A DNA stretch of 64,000 bases from Zoroaster sp. YZ-2022 (GCA_029582265.1 CM055820.1:16698485-16762484), one strand, 5' to 3'. Shown: positions 33,701-46,195, counted from the stretch's first letter. Notes: generated from the letters alone by a model not told the origin. A program made the numbers and translations.

Positions 33701-35602
33701 CAAAAACGTAAGCACTTAATGTGATTAAACTTGCATAGCCAGGTTAATTTATTATGTATTATTTGAAAATAAAGGGTTTTTATGCACTCTTCAGTACCGT
33801 GAAAGTTATGTTCGCATAAAGACTGCAGACTAGACTGAGTTAAACAAAGACAGATATGACATGTGAATATAAAGATTGTACCCATCTCTACCAAACATTT
33901 CAAAATTAACATGTGACAATGTTGCCAGAGAAAATATTATAGGGCTGTGATTCCTTTTTAAAAATTACTATTTTTGTCATAGTAAAAACAAAACAACTGA
34001 AAGTTAGGAAAAGAAAATTGAAATAAATGTAAGAAGATGTGAATCCAAAGTACTCCCATGACTTATTTATTGTATGTGTAAAACTGTACCATGAAATTGC
34101 TGTAAAGGGAAGTTACAACAATGGTAAATCTAAAAACCTATAAATCAATCATGGACCCCAAAGTGTAAGTAAATAGGCCCTGAACTACTTGACCAATGAA
34201 AGATTTTCTAGATATTTCATGTAACAATGAAGAACTGTTCATTAACGTGAATGTATTGTATGTAAAATACATGTACTCAACGTGTGTGTTGTATGTATTG
34301 TGATTATTACTGTGCTCAATATTGGCGCGATTTGTATGTATGTGTGTACGATACATACATACACGCGCGCTAAAATACGACTATGCACCCACATGATGCA
34401 GACTAGTCGTGCACTGTGTAGATTCACGTAAGCACACGACCCGTATTTTAGGACTGAAAAAGTCGTTTATATTGAAAATGTCTGTCATTGCCCACGAATC
34501 AAACAAGCTAAAAGATATGAAATATGTAGTTTCTAAATGAATGCGTCTTCATTTTCCAATTAAAAAATTCCAATCTATAAAAAAGAAAAAAATGAAGGTT
34601 TAGTATAATTTGTTATTATTTTTTGCTATAGCAGTACTGGCATTTCAGTCCAAGAGAAGGGGTAACTTTCAATCCATGTCAGTTAAACATTTATTTAAAT
34701 CTAAGCCCTTACCCCTATTTTCAACATCTTGCAACTTCAGATATGCAGAATTGATGCTGGTGTGTGATTTTTGACATAATGAAGCACCAGTCGTCAGTCG
34801 ATGGAATTGGTAATTTGGGCCCTTATACTTTTATTGCTTGTTTGCCCTCCCTTCCCTAGTTCTTGGATTCTATAGTGCTGCAATGATAGACCAAAGAATT
34901 TTAGAAAACAAATGTGTTGGTTCATCACCAGTGGCAGTATGCCATCACCAAGAACTTGGGGGAGGGGCAGACATTTTATTCCAAAATTACCGATTCCAAT
35001 GACAACCTCTGAATGTCACCCATTCTGAAATGTCACTAAATCGTACATACAGAGCGTACATTTATTATAAATGCAGATTGATTCTGTTTTGTTGTCAACA
35101 AAGGATCATGGTTGGGTTCATTTACACTGAAGTCATTTCACTTGTTACATGTGTAAGACCATGTACACTAATTTCTAGATTGGTTACAAGTAGGTTAAAC
35201 AGGTCAACAAAGTGGTTTCAATCGATTGTGGGGGTGTGGGAGTGTGTAACCACAAAAGACAAGTCATGAAACCCAACAGACAGTTAAAATTTACAAGCAC
35301 CCATACAACTCTTTGATTGTTTCAATGTCTAACAATTTATGTACAAAATGGCATCTGATATTTAGGTTGTAATTCTGTAATATGGATGCAGCTACAGACA
35401 TTTTGCCAATCATGTGTACAACCTTGAAAATGTAAAAATCAATGTAGAATTTGTTTTCAAATTTTATAAATTATTTTTTAATTATTTGCAGTATAGGTGA
35501 AAACAAAGACAGGTTATAAGCATGTCACAATAAGGAGATGCTTGATTACCTTTGTTCCTCCCGAACACCTAGTGTTTGTTCAAACAAACACTTAAGCTCT
35601 AG
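30792..35602 (+). mobile_element. Rolling-circle-type unit 7, 4.8 kb, carries exon-like insert
   Basis: Headless T/TTC start, common TTCCGGATAGATTGTC block, then about 4.4 kb of non-repetitive sequence in place of the 150-bp repeats. The 3' terminus is CCCGAACACCTAGTGTTTG…CAAACACTTAAGCTCTAG (CTAG 35599-35602). Unit 8 is a near-identical copy apart from a 2.15-kb insertion. The interior holds an exon-like segment (32444-32536), two MITE-like segments and no rolling-circle transposase, so it is non-autonomous and probably carries captured sequence. Confidence 0.75.
32444..32536 (+). CDS. Exon-like segment in unit 7, unknown protein
   Basis: A 93-base segment preceded by TTTTCTTTTCACAG and followed by GTAAGAG, open in phase 0 for 31 codons: LIFLDGTPSILVWRWFDHC, then MGTLQTVGLAAK. 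The near-identical copy at 37314-37406 keeps both splice sites and the frame, with one silent and one conservative change seen. It lies in the non-repetitive body of a rolling-circle-type element, as expected if a host gene fragment was captured with its introns. I cannot name the source gene, and neighbouring exons are not clear. Confidence 0.45.
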
Positions 35603-37313
35603 TTAGGTGTTCGGGTATGTACCCGAAACACCTATTGTTTTTGTTCGTTTTTTGTTCGTTTTTTTTTTCTTCTCCTTCTTTTCCGGATAGATTGTCTACA
35701 AAAAATACATACTTGCAAACTTCACATGAACTTCAAACTTGGCATATACTTAGAACATAACACGTAGATGAAACTAGAGTTGTAACGTCATGATTAGTTA
35801 ATCAGATATCGATTTTCGATAGATCAAACTAATATCTAAAACGTTTCACTTACGTTTCACCTCTGTTGGTGAATCTAAATCAGCTCTGGTCGTGCTCATT
35901 ATGTATGCATGTTTAAGGAATTGAGCATTTACGCTTCGGAAATGCAATTGACTCGGCTATCGTGACCCCTGAAAAAATTGTGTTTCTGATCAATTTGTTT
36001 CGCATAATGTATTATGTGATTGACTAAAATCCTTTTTAGTTTTTTTTTTATGTCAGCATAATCTATTTATTCTGAAAAAGGTCACTTTATTAATAGCTCT
36101 TTTCGAGGTCGTTGAATCGATTAACTGCCACACATGTTTCAACAGTTGGGTGCATGCAGATCTGCGGAGAAAACCTTCCACAAAAGCGAGTTTTTCACTA
36201 TTTTCTGAATTTTTCCTATCACCAGTGCATGTTTCATCGTTGAAAACAGACATTATTATGCACACTTAATTGGAGGTAAGTCTGGGCAATGATAAATTTA
36301 CGAGAATCTTTGATTTAAAAATAAGCATTTTAACCGGCTTCAGACATGTCAGATGTGTTGTAACGCGTTGGTTGATGCATACAGCATGCATAGGTTGATG
36401 ACAGTCAGTCAGTAATGTGTACGGTATGGGCGCCAGTGAATGGTACTACTACTAGTACTTTAAACGTTGGGACTAATTTAGCGGGTACCCGGTTTTATGT
36501 AAACAAAGTATGCTTAAAATTATTACGTGGGTTTTCCTCCATGACTCTTTTGAAATACTTAGACTAGTGCCTAGTGGTGGTAAATAGTCTGTAACGTTAG
36601 GAGTGTGAAGCCTAGGCATGAGTACAATTAGTTAAATTTAAAAAAAAAATTATGCTAACGTTAGATGTGTTATCAATAGGATGTACTCGATGTAATAATA
36701 TCTAATGATGTTAGCTCTGTGAAATTAAATAATTGATTAATTTAAACAAACAAATAAATAGTCTGAACAGTGGACAACAATGTTTAAGGGCTGAAAACAT
36801 TAAAAACATTAGTACAGCTGGACATGTCTACCAATGTCATGCATGTATTAATACATGCAGGTACTTTGTAAATTATGTATGTCGCAATATTCTCCGACAA
36901 GTCAGAGTTTATTAGCAAAGGTACAGTTTAAATAATTTTGGTCGACACTAATAATATTTACAAAAACAATCATGACATTTAGGGAAAACTTGTAGCTTTG
37001 CATGGTGAAGAAGATAAGTAAGACTAATTGCAGTGACACCATGTGGAATACGCTAGTGAGTAGTAATTAGTTCTGAAAAGAAGTAGAGGTTACAACTTGA
37101 CATTTTGATCAGTATACTCTGATTGTCCTCAGGATTTACTACTCAATAGAGAATTTCACATGGTGTCACCGTAATTAGTCTTGCTTAATCATGAAATTTA
37201 ACAAGTATCATTTATGATACTTTTCAGAATTTGTGATCACATGAAATCATGAAATGGTTTTGAATACAACAAAATAAAACATGCTTATTTTGAGTTTAAT
37301 TTTCTTTTCACAG

Positions 37314-37406
37314 CTGATCTTCCTAGATGGAACTCCCTCAATTCTGTTGTGGCGATGGTTTGATCACTGTATGGGAACATTGCAAACAGTAGGATTAGCT
37401 GCAAAG
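37314..37406 (+). CDS. Exon-like segment in unit 8, unknown protein (copy)
   Basis: Duplicate of the exon-like segment at 32444-32536, with the same CACAG acceptor and GTAAGAG donor. Its first codon is CTG instead of CTA (silent) and one GTG has become TTG (Val to Leu): LIFLDGTPSILLWRWFDHC. The frame is intact. Whether it is transcribed is unknown. Confidence 0.45.
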
Positions 37407-38969
37407 GTAAGAGTTATGTCATATTAGGAAACAGTCCGGCAATGGGTTAGAAATGAACAGACTTTACAGATACTTTTATTGTTTTAAGTAGCAAACTCTT
37501 TGTATGTGTAAAACCGTACTATGAAATTGCTGTATAGGGAAGTTACAACAACGGTAAATCTAAAAACCTATAAATCAATCATCCTGAGAAATGATTTGGT
37601 TTTCATGTTAGAGAAAAGAGGAATCGTTGTCAAAAACGGAAAAAACATGTAACAGTTTTTGTTTATATTTTTTACAAAGATGTGTTAACTACCATATACC
37701 AATGTTGTACATTCCCTTTATTTTTATATTGCATTTTTAGATACATGGACCCCAAAATGTAAGTAAATAAGGCCCTGAACTATTTGACCGATGAAAGATT
37801 TTCTAGAGATTTGATGTAACAATGAAAAACCACAAATGATACACGAGGTAGTGCATCCCATGTGTATGTATTCATACATGTACATGTGTAAAGCAATGTT
37901 TTTTTCTTATTTTTGACAGATCTTTATGCATGCCCTTATTCCTGGTATTGTGGTGGTGTGATGGCACTGCATGATGCTTAACAACTTTTGCAGAGGATCT
38001 TTCATTCCGTGAACTTCACGTCCTGCCATGTTGAATTCAGTATGTACCAGCTTGCCACCTTATGGCACCTCCAGTAGACCAATTTCTACTTTATACATAC
38101 ATGTAAATGTAGCTTTGGGCCAATGTTGATTCCAGAGAAACTTCAGTAAATTCAGTAAATTCAGTAAATCAGGAGTACAATGTCTGTGTCAAAACAGCAT
38201 GGAATCAAGGAGTTGAACAATTGTAACATCTTGAGTGTAGGAAAAACTGAACAATATCCGTACTATTGCGCAGGATTTCTGTAAAAAGAGGATGTGAATG
38301 ATAAATCTGATGTCGCGTACATCTGCAAACATTTGAACTAAACCTGTCCTAAATCAGTGCACTATGACATTCAAGTTAATCGTCCTTTTGGAGCTAAACA
38401 CTGTTCATCAGTACATCATTGTTATCATTCAAAATATTCTTGAAAATATTTTTCTGTGTACTCACCTAGGCCCAATATCAGTGCTGCTTAGTTTATAGTT
38501 ATACCCATGAACTTGTTTTGTGTGGGCTGGGTGAAACAACTTTTGTGGTATCAAAAACGTAAGCACTTATGCAGCGGTCAAATGGAATCTTCACATACCC
38601 CCCTCAAGCCTCGTTCAAGATTCGACGCCGTTTCGACGTCGAATCTTCAGGTCAAAAATTTACATTATGGGTGAAACTTGACCGTAATTATTTTTGGGAG
38701 GTGTGAATCTTGACCTAAAGTTTTTCAAAGAAGGGTGAATCTTTGCCTAAAAAAATTACATGTGGGTGAAACCTTGTCGAAAATCCTCATTAATAACGAT
38801 GGAAATGCGTCGAACTTGAAACCAACTAACGTCAAAACGGAACTAAAACAAATAACTGACTAGTATTTTCCGTTTGTCAGTTCAGATCTCGATATATCTG
38901 TATAGTATAGGCCTAGGCTATAGCGCTTTTGCGTTAGCCATCACATATCTCGAAGCTAATTACCCGGAT

Positions 38970-39200
38970 GTTTCTTTGTATCATATCAGCGTACTTTCCA
39001 CAGCTACATTATGGCTTCATTCGCATCCTCCTAATAGTATTTCTATGGTATCAGCACATCGTCTGCTGCGTCATAGAAATGCATTGCATTGTATCATATC
39101 AGCGTACTTTCAACAGCTACATTATGGCTTCATTCGCATCCTCCTAATAGTATTTTTATGGTATCAGCAGATCGTCTGCTGCGTTATGGAAATACATTGC
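38970..39200 (+). repeat. Internal tandem duplication of about 110 bp in the transposon
   Basis: Two adjacent copies of a segment starting TGTATCATATCAGCGTACTT and ending near CGTCTGCTGCGT…ATGGAAAT, with a few differences. This duplication keeps a short frame open but no protein family is recognised. Confidence 0.8.
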
Positions 39201-40464
39201 ATTGCATGATCATGATGTAACCAACCTGACTTCAGTCAGTCACAGGGTGCGGAAAAAACGAAAGTAGACAGGTAAATATCTTGAACTTTTTGATTATTTG
39301 ATTCATTGAGCCTACTACCAGCTTGGTATAAATTAAAAAGATCTTTACCCATTTTACTTTAATATATTTTTTCAATGATACGCGAAGTAGTGTTGGGGAA
39401 ATATGAGCACGGGTGCCCCGGCTCTGGATAATAGTGATATCACTGCGAGTGCGAGACCTGATCGGTAGGCTGTAGCTTAGGCTAACGTTAGAAGTAACGT
39501 TAACGTTAGAAGTGCTTTGAAAATGATGTCAAAATTAATAATTCTCATTAAAAAAACGTAGACTTGTGGCTGCGTAATAGTGAATATTGGAAAATTTCGA
39601 TCACATATAATTCCGTTAGTGTAAAAGTCTAATTTGGTAAATTTCTTTCTGGTTTCTGAGTGATAGCCTAACGTTAACGTTAGGGCCTATGTAATGTGTG
39701 GGGCCGTATACGTTAGAGACGCCTGTGGTACTAGGCCTATATCCATAACGTTAGGCATACGTAGTATGTACTAACGTTACTCGTTAGTACTTGTAGGCTA
39801 GGCCGGTTAGTTTAATTATGGCCTGGGCCAACATTTTAGTTTTTGTCACAACCCAGTTCGTTTCTAACAACATTACACGTATGTTACCAATGGGACTTTT
39901 TATTGTGATGTAATAAATAAATGTCTGTCAACAAGAAATGAACAACGACAATGAAAGAAAAGGCCTGTAAGTTGGAGGTAGGCTACACAACGAATAATTA
40001 CGTTAGTTAGACCTAAGCTAAAGCCTACATGGTTTGGATAGATTTAGCTTAATAAAACAGAAAAATAGTTCAGTCTCATAATATTTGCTTCTGACTGCCA
40101 CATGATACCTTTTGTCAACAACGGGTGAGATCCCCTTTTTTCCCATGGAAAGTGGAGTGTTTATTATGGGCAGGAGAAACGTCTTCAAACGTTTTTATAT
40201 CTTTGTTTTTCAATTTTGAGACAAGGAAAGAGGAAGCAAACAGACATTTTAAAGTTGTGCATCATATTTATTTTCTCTGGCCACACTTTATTTCATATTG
40301 CTGTTAAGATAAACTACCATAATACAACAATGTATCATACAAGAAAATAACAGAGAGTAACAAAATAGAAAATGATGATGGTACAATAGGAAGAAAAGGT
40401 TGGCTCTTTACTTTTGACTGATTGAAGTACATGTGTCATAAAAAGAAGGAACCAAAAACATTTT

Positions 40465-40680
40465 TTCTCTTTGGTGAATCTTCACCTAAAAAAATTTAGC
40501 TGAGGTGAATCTTCACCTAAAAAAATGGCCGTGGTGAATCTTCACCCGAATTTTTTTTGGTAAGGGTGAATCTTGACCTGATTTTTTATTGAGGCAGGTG
40601 AATCTTTGCCTAAAAAATATTGCATGCGGGTGAATCTTGACCTTAAAAAAATTCAGAAAAAGTTGAAATGGGGTGAACGC
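40465..40680 (+). repeat. Subterminal GGTGAATCTTCACC repeats
   Basis: Six to seven copies of GGTGAATCTT followed by (C/G/T)(A/G)CC and an A-rich spacer, period about 33-38 bases. The best copies are near-palindromic (GGTGAA TC TTCACC). Related copies occur at the other end at about 38690-38790. Such arrays often serve as transposase binding sites; that role is inferred. Confidence 0.6.
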
Positions 40681-42612
40681 TTGAGGGGGGTATGTGAAGA
40701 TTACATTTGACCGCTGCATTAATGTGATTAAACTTGCATAGCCAGGTTAATTTATGATGTATTATTTGAAAATAAACGGTTTTTATGCACTGTTCAGTAC
40801 CTGAAAGTTATGTTCGCATAAAGACTGCAGACTAGACTGAGGTAAACAAAGACAGATATGACATGTGAATATAAAGATTGTACCCATCTCTACCAAACAT
40901 TTCAAATTTAACATGTGACAATATTGCCAGAGAAATTATTATAGGGCTGTGATTCCTTTTTAAAAATTACTATTTTTGTGATAGTCAAAACAAAACAACT
41001 GAAAGCTAGGAAAAGAAAATTGAAATAAATGTAAGAAGATGCATGAATCCAAAGTACTCCCATGACTTATTTATTGTATGTGTAAAACTGTACCATGAAA
41101 TTGCTGTAAAGGGAAGTTACAACAATGGTAAATCTAAAAACCTATAAATCAATCATGGACCCCAAAGTGTAAGTAAATAGGTCCTGAACTACTTGACCAA
41201 TGAAAGATTTTCTAGATATTTGATGTAACAATGAAGAACTGTTCATTAACGTGAATGTATTGTATGTAAAATACATGTACTCAACGTGTGTGTTGTATAT
41301 GTACTGTGATTATTACTGTGCTCAATATTGGCGCGATTTGTATGTATGTGTGTACGGTACATACGTACACGCGCGCTATAATACGACTATGCACACACAT
41401 GATGCAGACTAGTCGCGCACTGTGTGTAGATTCACGTAAGCACACGACCCGTATTTTAGGACTGAAAAAGTCGTTTATATTGAAAATTTCTGTCATTGCC
41501 CACGAATCAAACAAGCTAAAAGATATGAAATATGTAGTTTCTAAATGAATGCGTCTTCATTTTCCAATTAAAAAATTCCAATCTATAAAAAAGAAAAAAA
41601 TGAAGGTTTAGTATAATTTGTTATTATTTTTTGCTATAGCAGTACTGGCATTTCAGTCCAAGAGAAGGGGTGTAACTTTCCAATCCATGTCAGTTAAACA
41701 TTTATTTAAATCTAAGCCCTTACCCCTATTTTCAACATCTTGCAACTTCAGATATGCAGAATTGATGCTGGGTGTGATTTTTGACATAATGAAGCACCAG
41801 TCGTCAGTCGATGGAATTGGTAATTTGGGCCCTTATACTTTTATTGCTTGTTTGCCTCCCTTCCCTAGTTCTTGGATTCTATAGTGCTGCAATGATAGAC
41901 CAAAGAATTTTAGAAAACAAATGTGTTGGTTCATCACCAGTGGCAGTATGCCATCACCAAGAACTTGGGGGGAGGGGCAGACATTTTATTCCAAAATTAC
42001 CGATTCCAATGACAACCTCTGAATGTCACCCATTCTGAACTGTCACTAAATCGTACATACAGAGCGTACATTTATTATAAATGCAGATTGATTCTGTTTT
42101 GTTGTCAACAAAGGATCATGGTTGGGTTCATTTACACTGAAGTCATTTCACTTGTTACATGTGTAAGACCATGTACACTAATTTCTAGATTGGTTACAAG
42201 TAGGTTAAACAGGTCAACAAAGTGGTTTCAATCGATTGTGGGGGTGTGGGAGTGTGTAACCACAAAAGTCAAGTCATGAAACCCAACAGACAGTTAAAAT
42301 TTACAAGCACCCATACAACTCTTTGATTATTTCAATGTCTAACAATTTATGTACAAAATGGCATCTGATATTTAGGTTGTAATTCTGTAATATGGATGCA
42401 GCTACAGACATTTTGCCAATCATGTGTACAACCTTGAAAATGTAAAAATCAATGTAGAATTTGTTTTCAAATTTTATGAATTATTTTTTAATTATTTGCA
42501 GTATAGGTGAAAACAAAGACAGTTTATAAGCATGTCACAATAAGGAGATGCTTGATTACCTTTGCTCCTCCCGAACACCTAGTGTTTGTTCAAACAAACA
42601 CTTAAGCTCTAG

Positions 42613-43705
42613 GTTTTTTTTTCTTCTTCTTCTTCTTCTTCTTCTTCTCCGGATAGATTGTCTACAAAAAAACACATACTTGCAAACTTCACATGAACTT
42701 GAAACTTGGCATGTACTTAGAACTTAACAAGTAGATGAAACACGAGTTGTGAGTGACCCCAATTTGACCTTACTTCCTGTCCAAACCGGAAGTCAAAATT
42801 TAATATTTAAAAAAATCATATCTCAACAACCACAAGAGGTAAATTGACATTTATTGTACCATTGTATAGATTGTTAATTGTCGAAAAATATTTACACAAA
42901 GGTGACCCCAATTTGACCTTACTTCCTGTCCAAACCGGAAGTCAAAGTTTAATATTTAAAAAAATCATATCTCAACAACCACAACAGGTAAATTCACAAT
43001 TTTTGCACCATTGTACAGATTGTTAATTGTCAACAAATATTTACACAAAGGTGACCCCAATTTGACATTACTTCCTGTCCAAACCGGAAGTCAAAGTTTA
43101 ATATTGAAAAAAAATCATATCTCAACAACCACAAGAGGTAAATTGAAATTTTTTGCACCATTGTATAGATTGTTAATTGTCAAAAAATATTTACACAAAG
43201 GTGACCCCAATTTGACCTTACTTCCTGTCCAAACCGGAAGTCAAAGTTTAATATTTAAAAAAAATCATATCTCAACAACCACAACAGGTAAATTCAGTTT
43301 TTGCGCCATTGTACAGATTGATAATTGTCAAAAAATATTTATACCCCAATTTGACCTTACTTCCTGTCCAAACCGGAAGTCAAAGTTTAATATTTAAAAA
43401 AATCATATCTCAACAACCACAGGAGGTAAATTGACATTTTTGTACCATTGTACAGATTGTTAATTGTCAAAAGTATTTACACAAAGGTGACCCCAATTTG
43501 ACCTTACTTCCTGTCCAAACCGGAAGTCAAAGTTTAATATTAAAATAATTTCTAAATTCAGTATTGTATTGTATTCAAATAAACTTCTCGCGAGAACTTC
43601 AACAGACGTTAACATTTGACTTCTCCAACACTTCGAATTGATGACGTAACCATTTTAACTTCAACCGAACACCTTGTTTTTGTTGTGACAAAAACTTATA
43701 TCTAG
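42613..43705 (+). mobile_element. Rolling-circle-type unit 9, headless
   Basis: Follows the CTAG of unit 8 with a T/TTC tract and the common block, then six 150-bp repeats, the TATTGTATTGTATTC block, CCGAACACCTTG, hairpin GTTTTTG/CAAAAAC and CTAG at 43702-43705. Confidence 0.75.
42750..43550 (+). repeat. 150-bp internal repeats, block in unit 9 (6 copies)
   Basis: Six copies; the last two match the last two copies of unit 3 closely (CAGGAGGTAAATTGAC variant), consistent with shared ancestry of these units. Confidence 0.85.
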
Positions 43706-44266
43706 TTTTACTTCTTCTTCTCCCCCGCGTTTGTCCGCAAAAAAACACATACTTGCAAACTTCACATGAACTTGAATCTTGGCATGTACTTAAAACTTAA
43801 CAAGTAGATGAAACACGAGTTGTGAGTGACCTCAATTTGACCTTATTTCCTGTCCAAACCGGAAGTCAAAGTTTAATATTGAAAAAAATCATATCTCAAC
43901 AACCACAAGAGGTAAATTCACAATTTTTGTACCATTGTACAGTTCGTTAATTGTCAATAAATATTTACAAAAAGATGACCCCAATTTGACCTTACTTCCT
44001 ATCCAAACCGGAAGTCAAAGTTTAATATTTAAAAAAAAATCATATCAACAACCACAAGAGGTAAATTCACAGTTTTTGCACTATTGTACAGATTGTTAAC
44101 GTGACCCCAATTTGACCTTTACTTCCTGTCTAAACCGGAAGTCACAGTTTAATATTAAAAAATAATAATGGAAAGTTTCTTTAAAAAACATTCTGATGTC
44201 ATCATCATTGCCCTGACAAAACTCGAACACCTATGTGTTTGTAATATCACAAACACTGCCGTCTAG
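43706..44266 (+). mobile_element. Rolling-circle-type unit 10, short and headless
   Basis: A short unit: TTC-rich start, ACATACTTGCAAACTTCAC block, three 150-bp repeats with small deletions, then CTCGAACACCTATGTGTTTG…CACAAACACTGCCGTCTAG (CTAG 44263-44266). It ends the array; AT-rich unique sequence follows before the right-hand 1.3-kb direct repeat. Confidence 0.75.
43830..44160 (+). repeat. 150-bp internal repeats, block in unit 10 (3 copies)
   Basis: Three copies; the last lacks the middle portion between GATTGTTAA and GTGACCCC. Confidence 0.8.
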
Positions 44267-44368
44267 TGTTTTTATTTGTTTATTTAATATTTATTGATTT
44301 AATGTGTGTTTTTATAATTTATTTTGAATGGTGATATAAAATAAAACATAAAACAGAAACATAATTTC

Positions 44369-45713
44369 CTCACTAAAGTAGACCAGAAACAAATATCAGC
44401 ACCTTTATTGAGATAATGAAACAGTCACATCATGGAGGAAGGAAGACGTCACATGTAACTGTCTATTCCATTGTAAAACATTGTTCTAAAGGGATAATTT
44501 TTGTAAAGTTGCATACTTTTTCTGAAGTTACATCAATCCATCATCCTGATAATAACATATGAGGGCATTCTAAGTTATGTGTGTTTTGTTAGCATGACCC
44601 TTTATTCTTTGTCCCTCTTTGAAAACATTTAATATTGTTTTTACATGATTCGTTTATATTTCAGATCAACGGTATCCATTTGTGCTACTGCTACAAGGTG
44701 TGGCAGAGTCTGTCTAACTTTGTGATCTAATGGCCAGCATTTGAAGTTTATCCATTCATCAAAGGAGTTAATGTATGATTCAAACTATTTTATATGGACT
44801 CCTATCTGTGGCAGTCTTTACCCTCAAGGGAATTGTTTTTTCAGGACCTCAAGACACATCTAGGTCTTTCTAGGAATTTCTTTAACATGTTAGAACACAA
44901 ATAGTACTGAGGAATTCTTATTATTTTTTTGACTGGACCCAAACATCCTCACAAATGTAGTTATAAAGCAATATCTGTTGGTGATCTAGTAAAATGTATA
45001 TTGCCAACAGTGAATCCCTGGCAGTTGGGCCATATAAACATAGTAAACATACCCCCAATCTTCATTGCATGGGTGTGTCAGCCTTGGAATACATTTTGCC
45101 AGATCACCCAATTAAAGTTCCTATTTATTTGTATGCTCGCATTGGGATAGTACTGACCATCAATCCCATAAACACAATTGGTTAAACAGACAGTATCGTC
45201 ACGATCAGAGCAGACTTTCTACAAACAGGGCATGGAATTGGTGTCCTAGTTTAAGAGAACATAGTGACTGAAAATTACTGGCTCATTTATGCAGCAGCAA
45301 CGCGAATATGACCTTATCATGTGAGTATTATATTCAGTCACTGAGTTAAACTAGAACTTGAACTCTGATTCCATCCCCTGTTGATCGTGAAGATATTGCC
45401 ACATTTAAAGAATAACTTTAAAATGACTATTTATGAAAATGTATTTTCAACAGTTAATGACAAATAAATACAAATACATGTAACAATCAGAAGATCATTT
45501 CAGTATTGTTTGTTTCTTTTTAATTTACAGTTATCCTTCAAATTACGTTGTGTTGTCTCTTCCCTATAAGTATTGTTTTAAAAAACTGAACCAAACATTT
45601 AAATATTATAACACTTGATTGAATTTGTCATTGTATTGTACAAGACCTGCACACACCTCACCTCGGGGAGGAAAATGTGTAATGATCAAGCTGTGATGAT
45701 ACAGTATTTTATT
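44369..45713 (+). repeat. 1.3-kb direct repeat flanking the array, right copy
   Basis: Direct copy of 21157-22430 with small indels, including an added stretch TTTAAATATTATAACACTTG near 45598. It includes the candidate acceptor at 44664 and an internal MITE-like segment (about 45236-45420). Confidence 0.85.
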
Positions 45714-46195
45714 TCTTTTTTCTTTACTTTATGGGCAATCAATTTCAGGGTAACAGTTTTCGAATGCTCCCTTGACAAAAGGTTTTCAGACACTGAGTTA
45801 ATTTAAATACAAAATCAATTAAATTTGACGTATGTATTTTAACTTATGTATTTTATTTCTTTTCTTTTTATTATTTTATCAACTTAATTAAATTTACTTT
45901 TGCAAATGGAATAATGTGTAAAATTTTAAACGAAAAGCATCAATAAATTTCCCACAATGATTGCTTAATAAACAATGTGGCAAAAAAGGGTCTAGACAAA
46001 CAAAATGGTTGGTAATTTTTTTCCAAAATTGTTGGGTGTTTACTTTTAAATATTGGTTTTGGTTAGCCAGTTAGAAAATTTCTAAATGGTCAGTGAATTT
46101 TGTTTCATTTTAATTTATGTAATAACCAAATAATATGTTTCATTATCATTAATAAATAAATTAAAAAGATTAAGGCCTAAACATTTTCAGCATTA
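45714..46195. other. AT-rich non-coding
   Basis: Low-complexity AT-rich sequence, no features recognised. Confidence 0.4.

Larger units (their letters stand above)
38570..40718. mobile_element. 2.15-kb TIR DNA transposon, TTA target duplication
   Basis: Inserted in unit 8 but absent at the matching site of unit 7 (TTA at 33716-33718). The terminal inverted repeats are 39 bases with one mismatch, starting TGCAGCGGTCAAATG and reaching CCCCCCTCAAG. TTA is duplicated at 38567-38569 and 40719-40721. A 3-base TTA duplication fits PIF/Harbinger-type insertion; the terminal bases do not settle the superfamily. No transposase frame is evident, so it is non-autonomous. Subterminal regions carry repeated GGTGAATCTTCACC-like motifs, and the left end has an AAGATTCGACG…CGTCGAATCTT hairpin. 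Confidence 0.9.
35603..42612 (+). mobile_element. Rolling-circle-type unit 8, 7.0 kb, near-copy of unit 7
   Basis: One palindromic head at 35605-35633 (AGGTGTTCGGG…CCCGAAACACCT) abuts the CTAG of unit 7. The body repeats unit 7 block by block with scattered substitutions and small indels, and ends in the same 3' terminus (CTAG 42609-42612). It differs by the DNA transposon at 38570-40718. The head-to-tail arrangement of two such large units suggests tandem amplification or insertion of one at the end of the other. Confidence 0.8.

Noticed and set aside
38874..39209. 111-codon frame inside the TTA-type transposon as its transposase
   Set aside because: It spans an internal 110-bp tandem duplication, shows no catalytic or DNA-binding motif, and is far too short.
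21157..45713. 1.3-kb direct repeats as LTRs of a giant retroelement
   Set aside because: They lack TG…CA ends and a target duplication, and no gag-pol frame lies between them; the interior is made of independent rolling-circle units.
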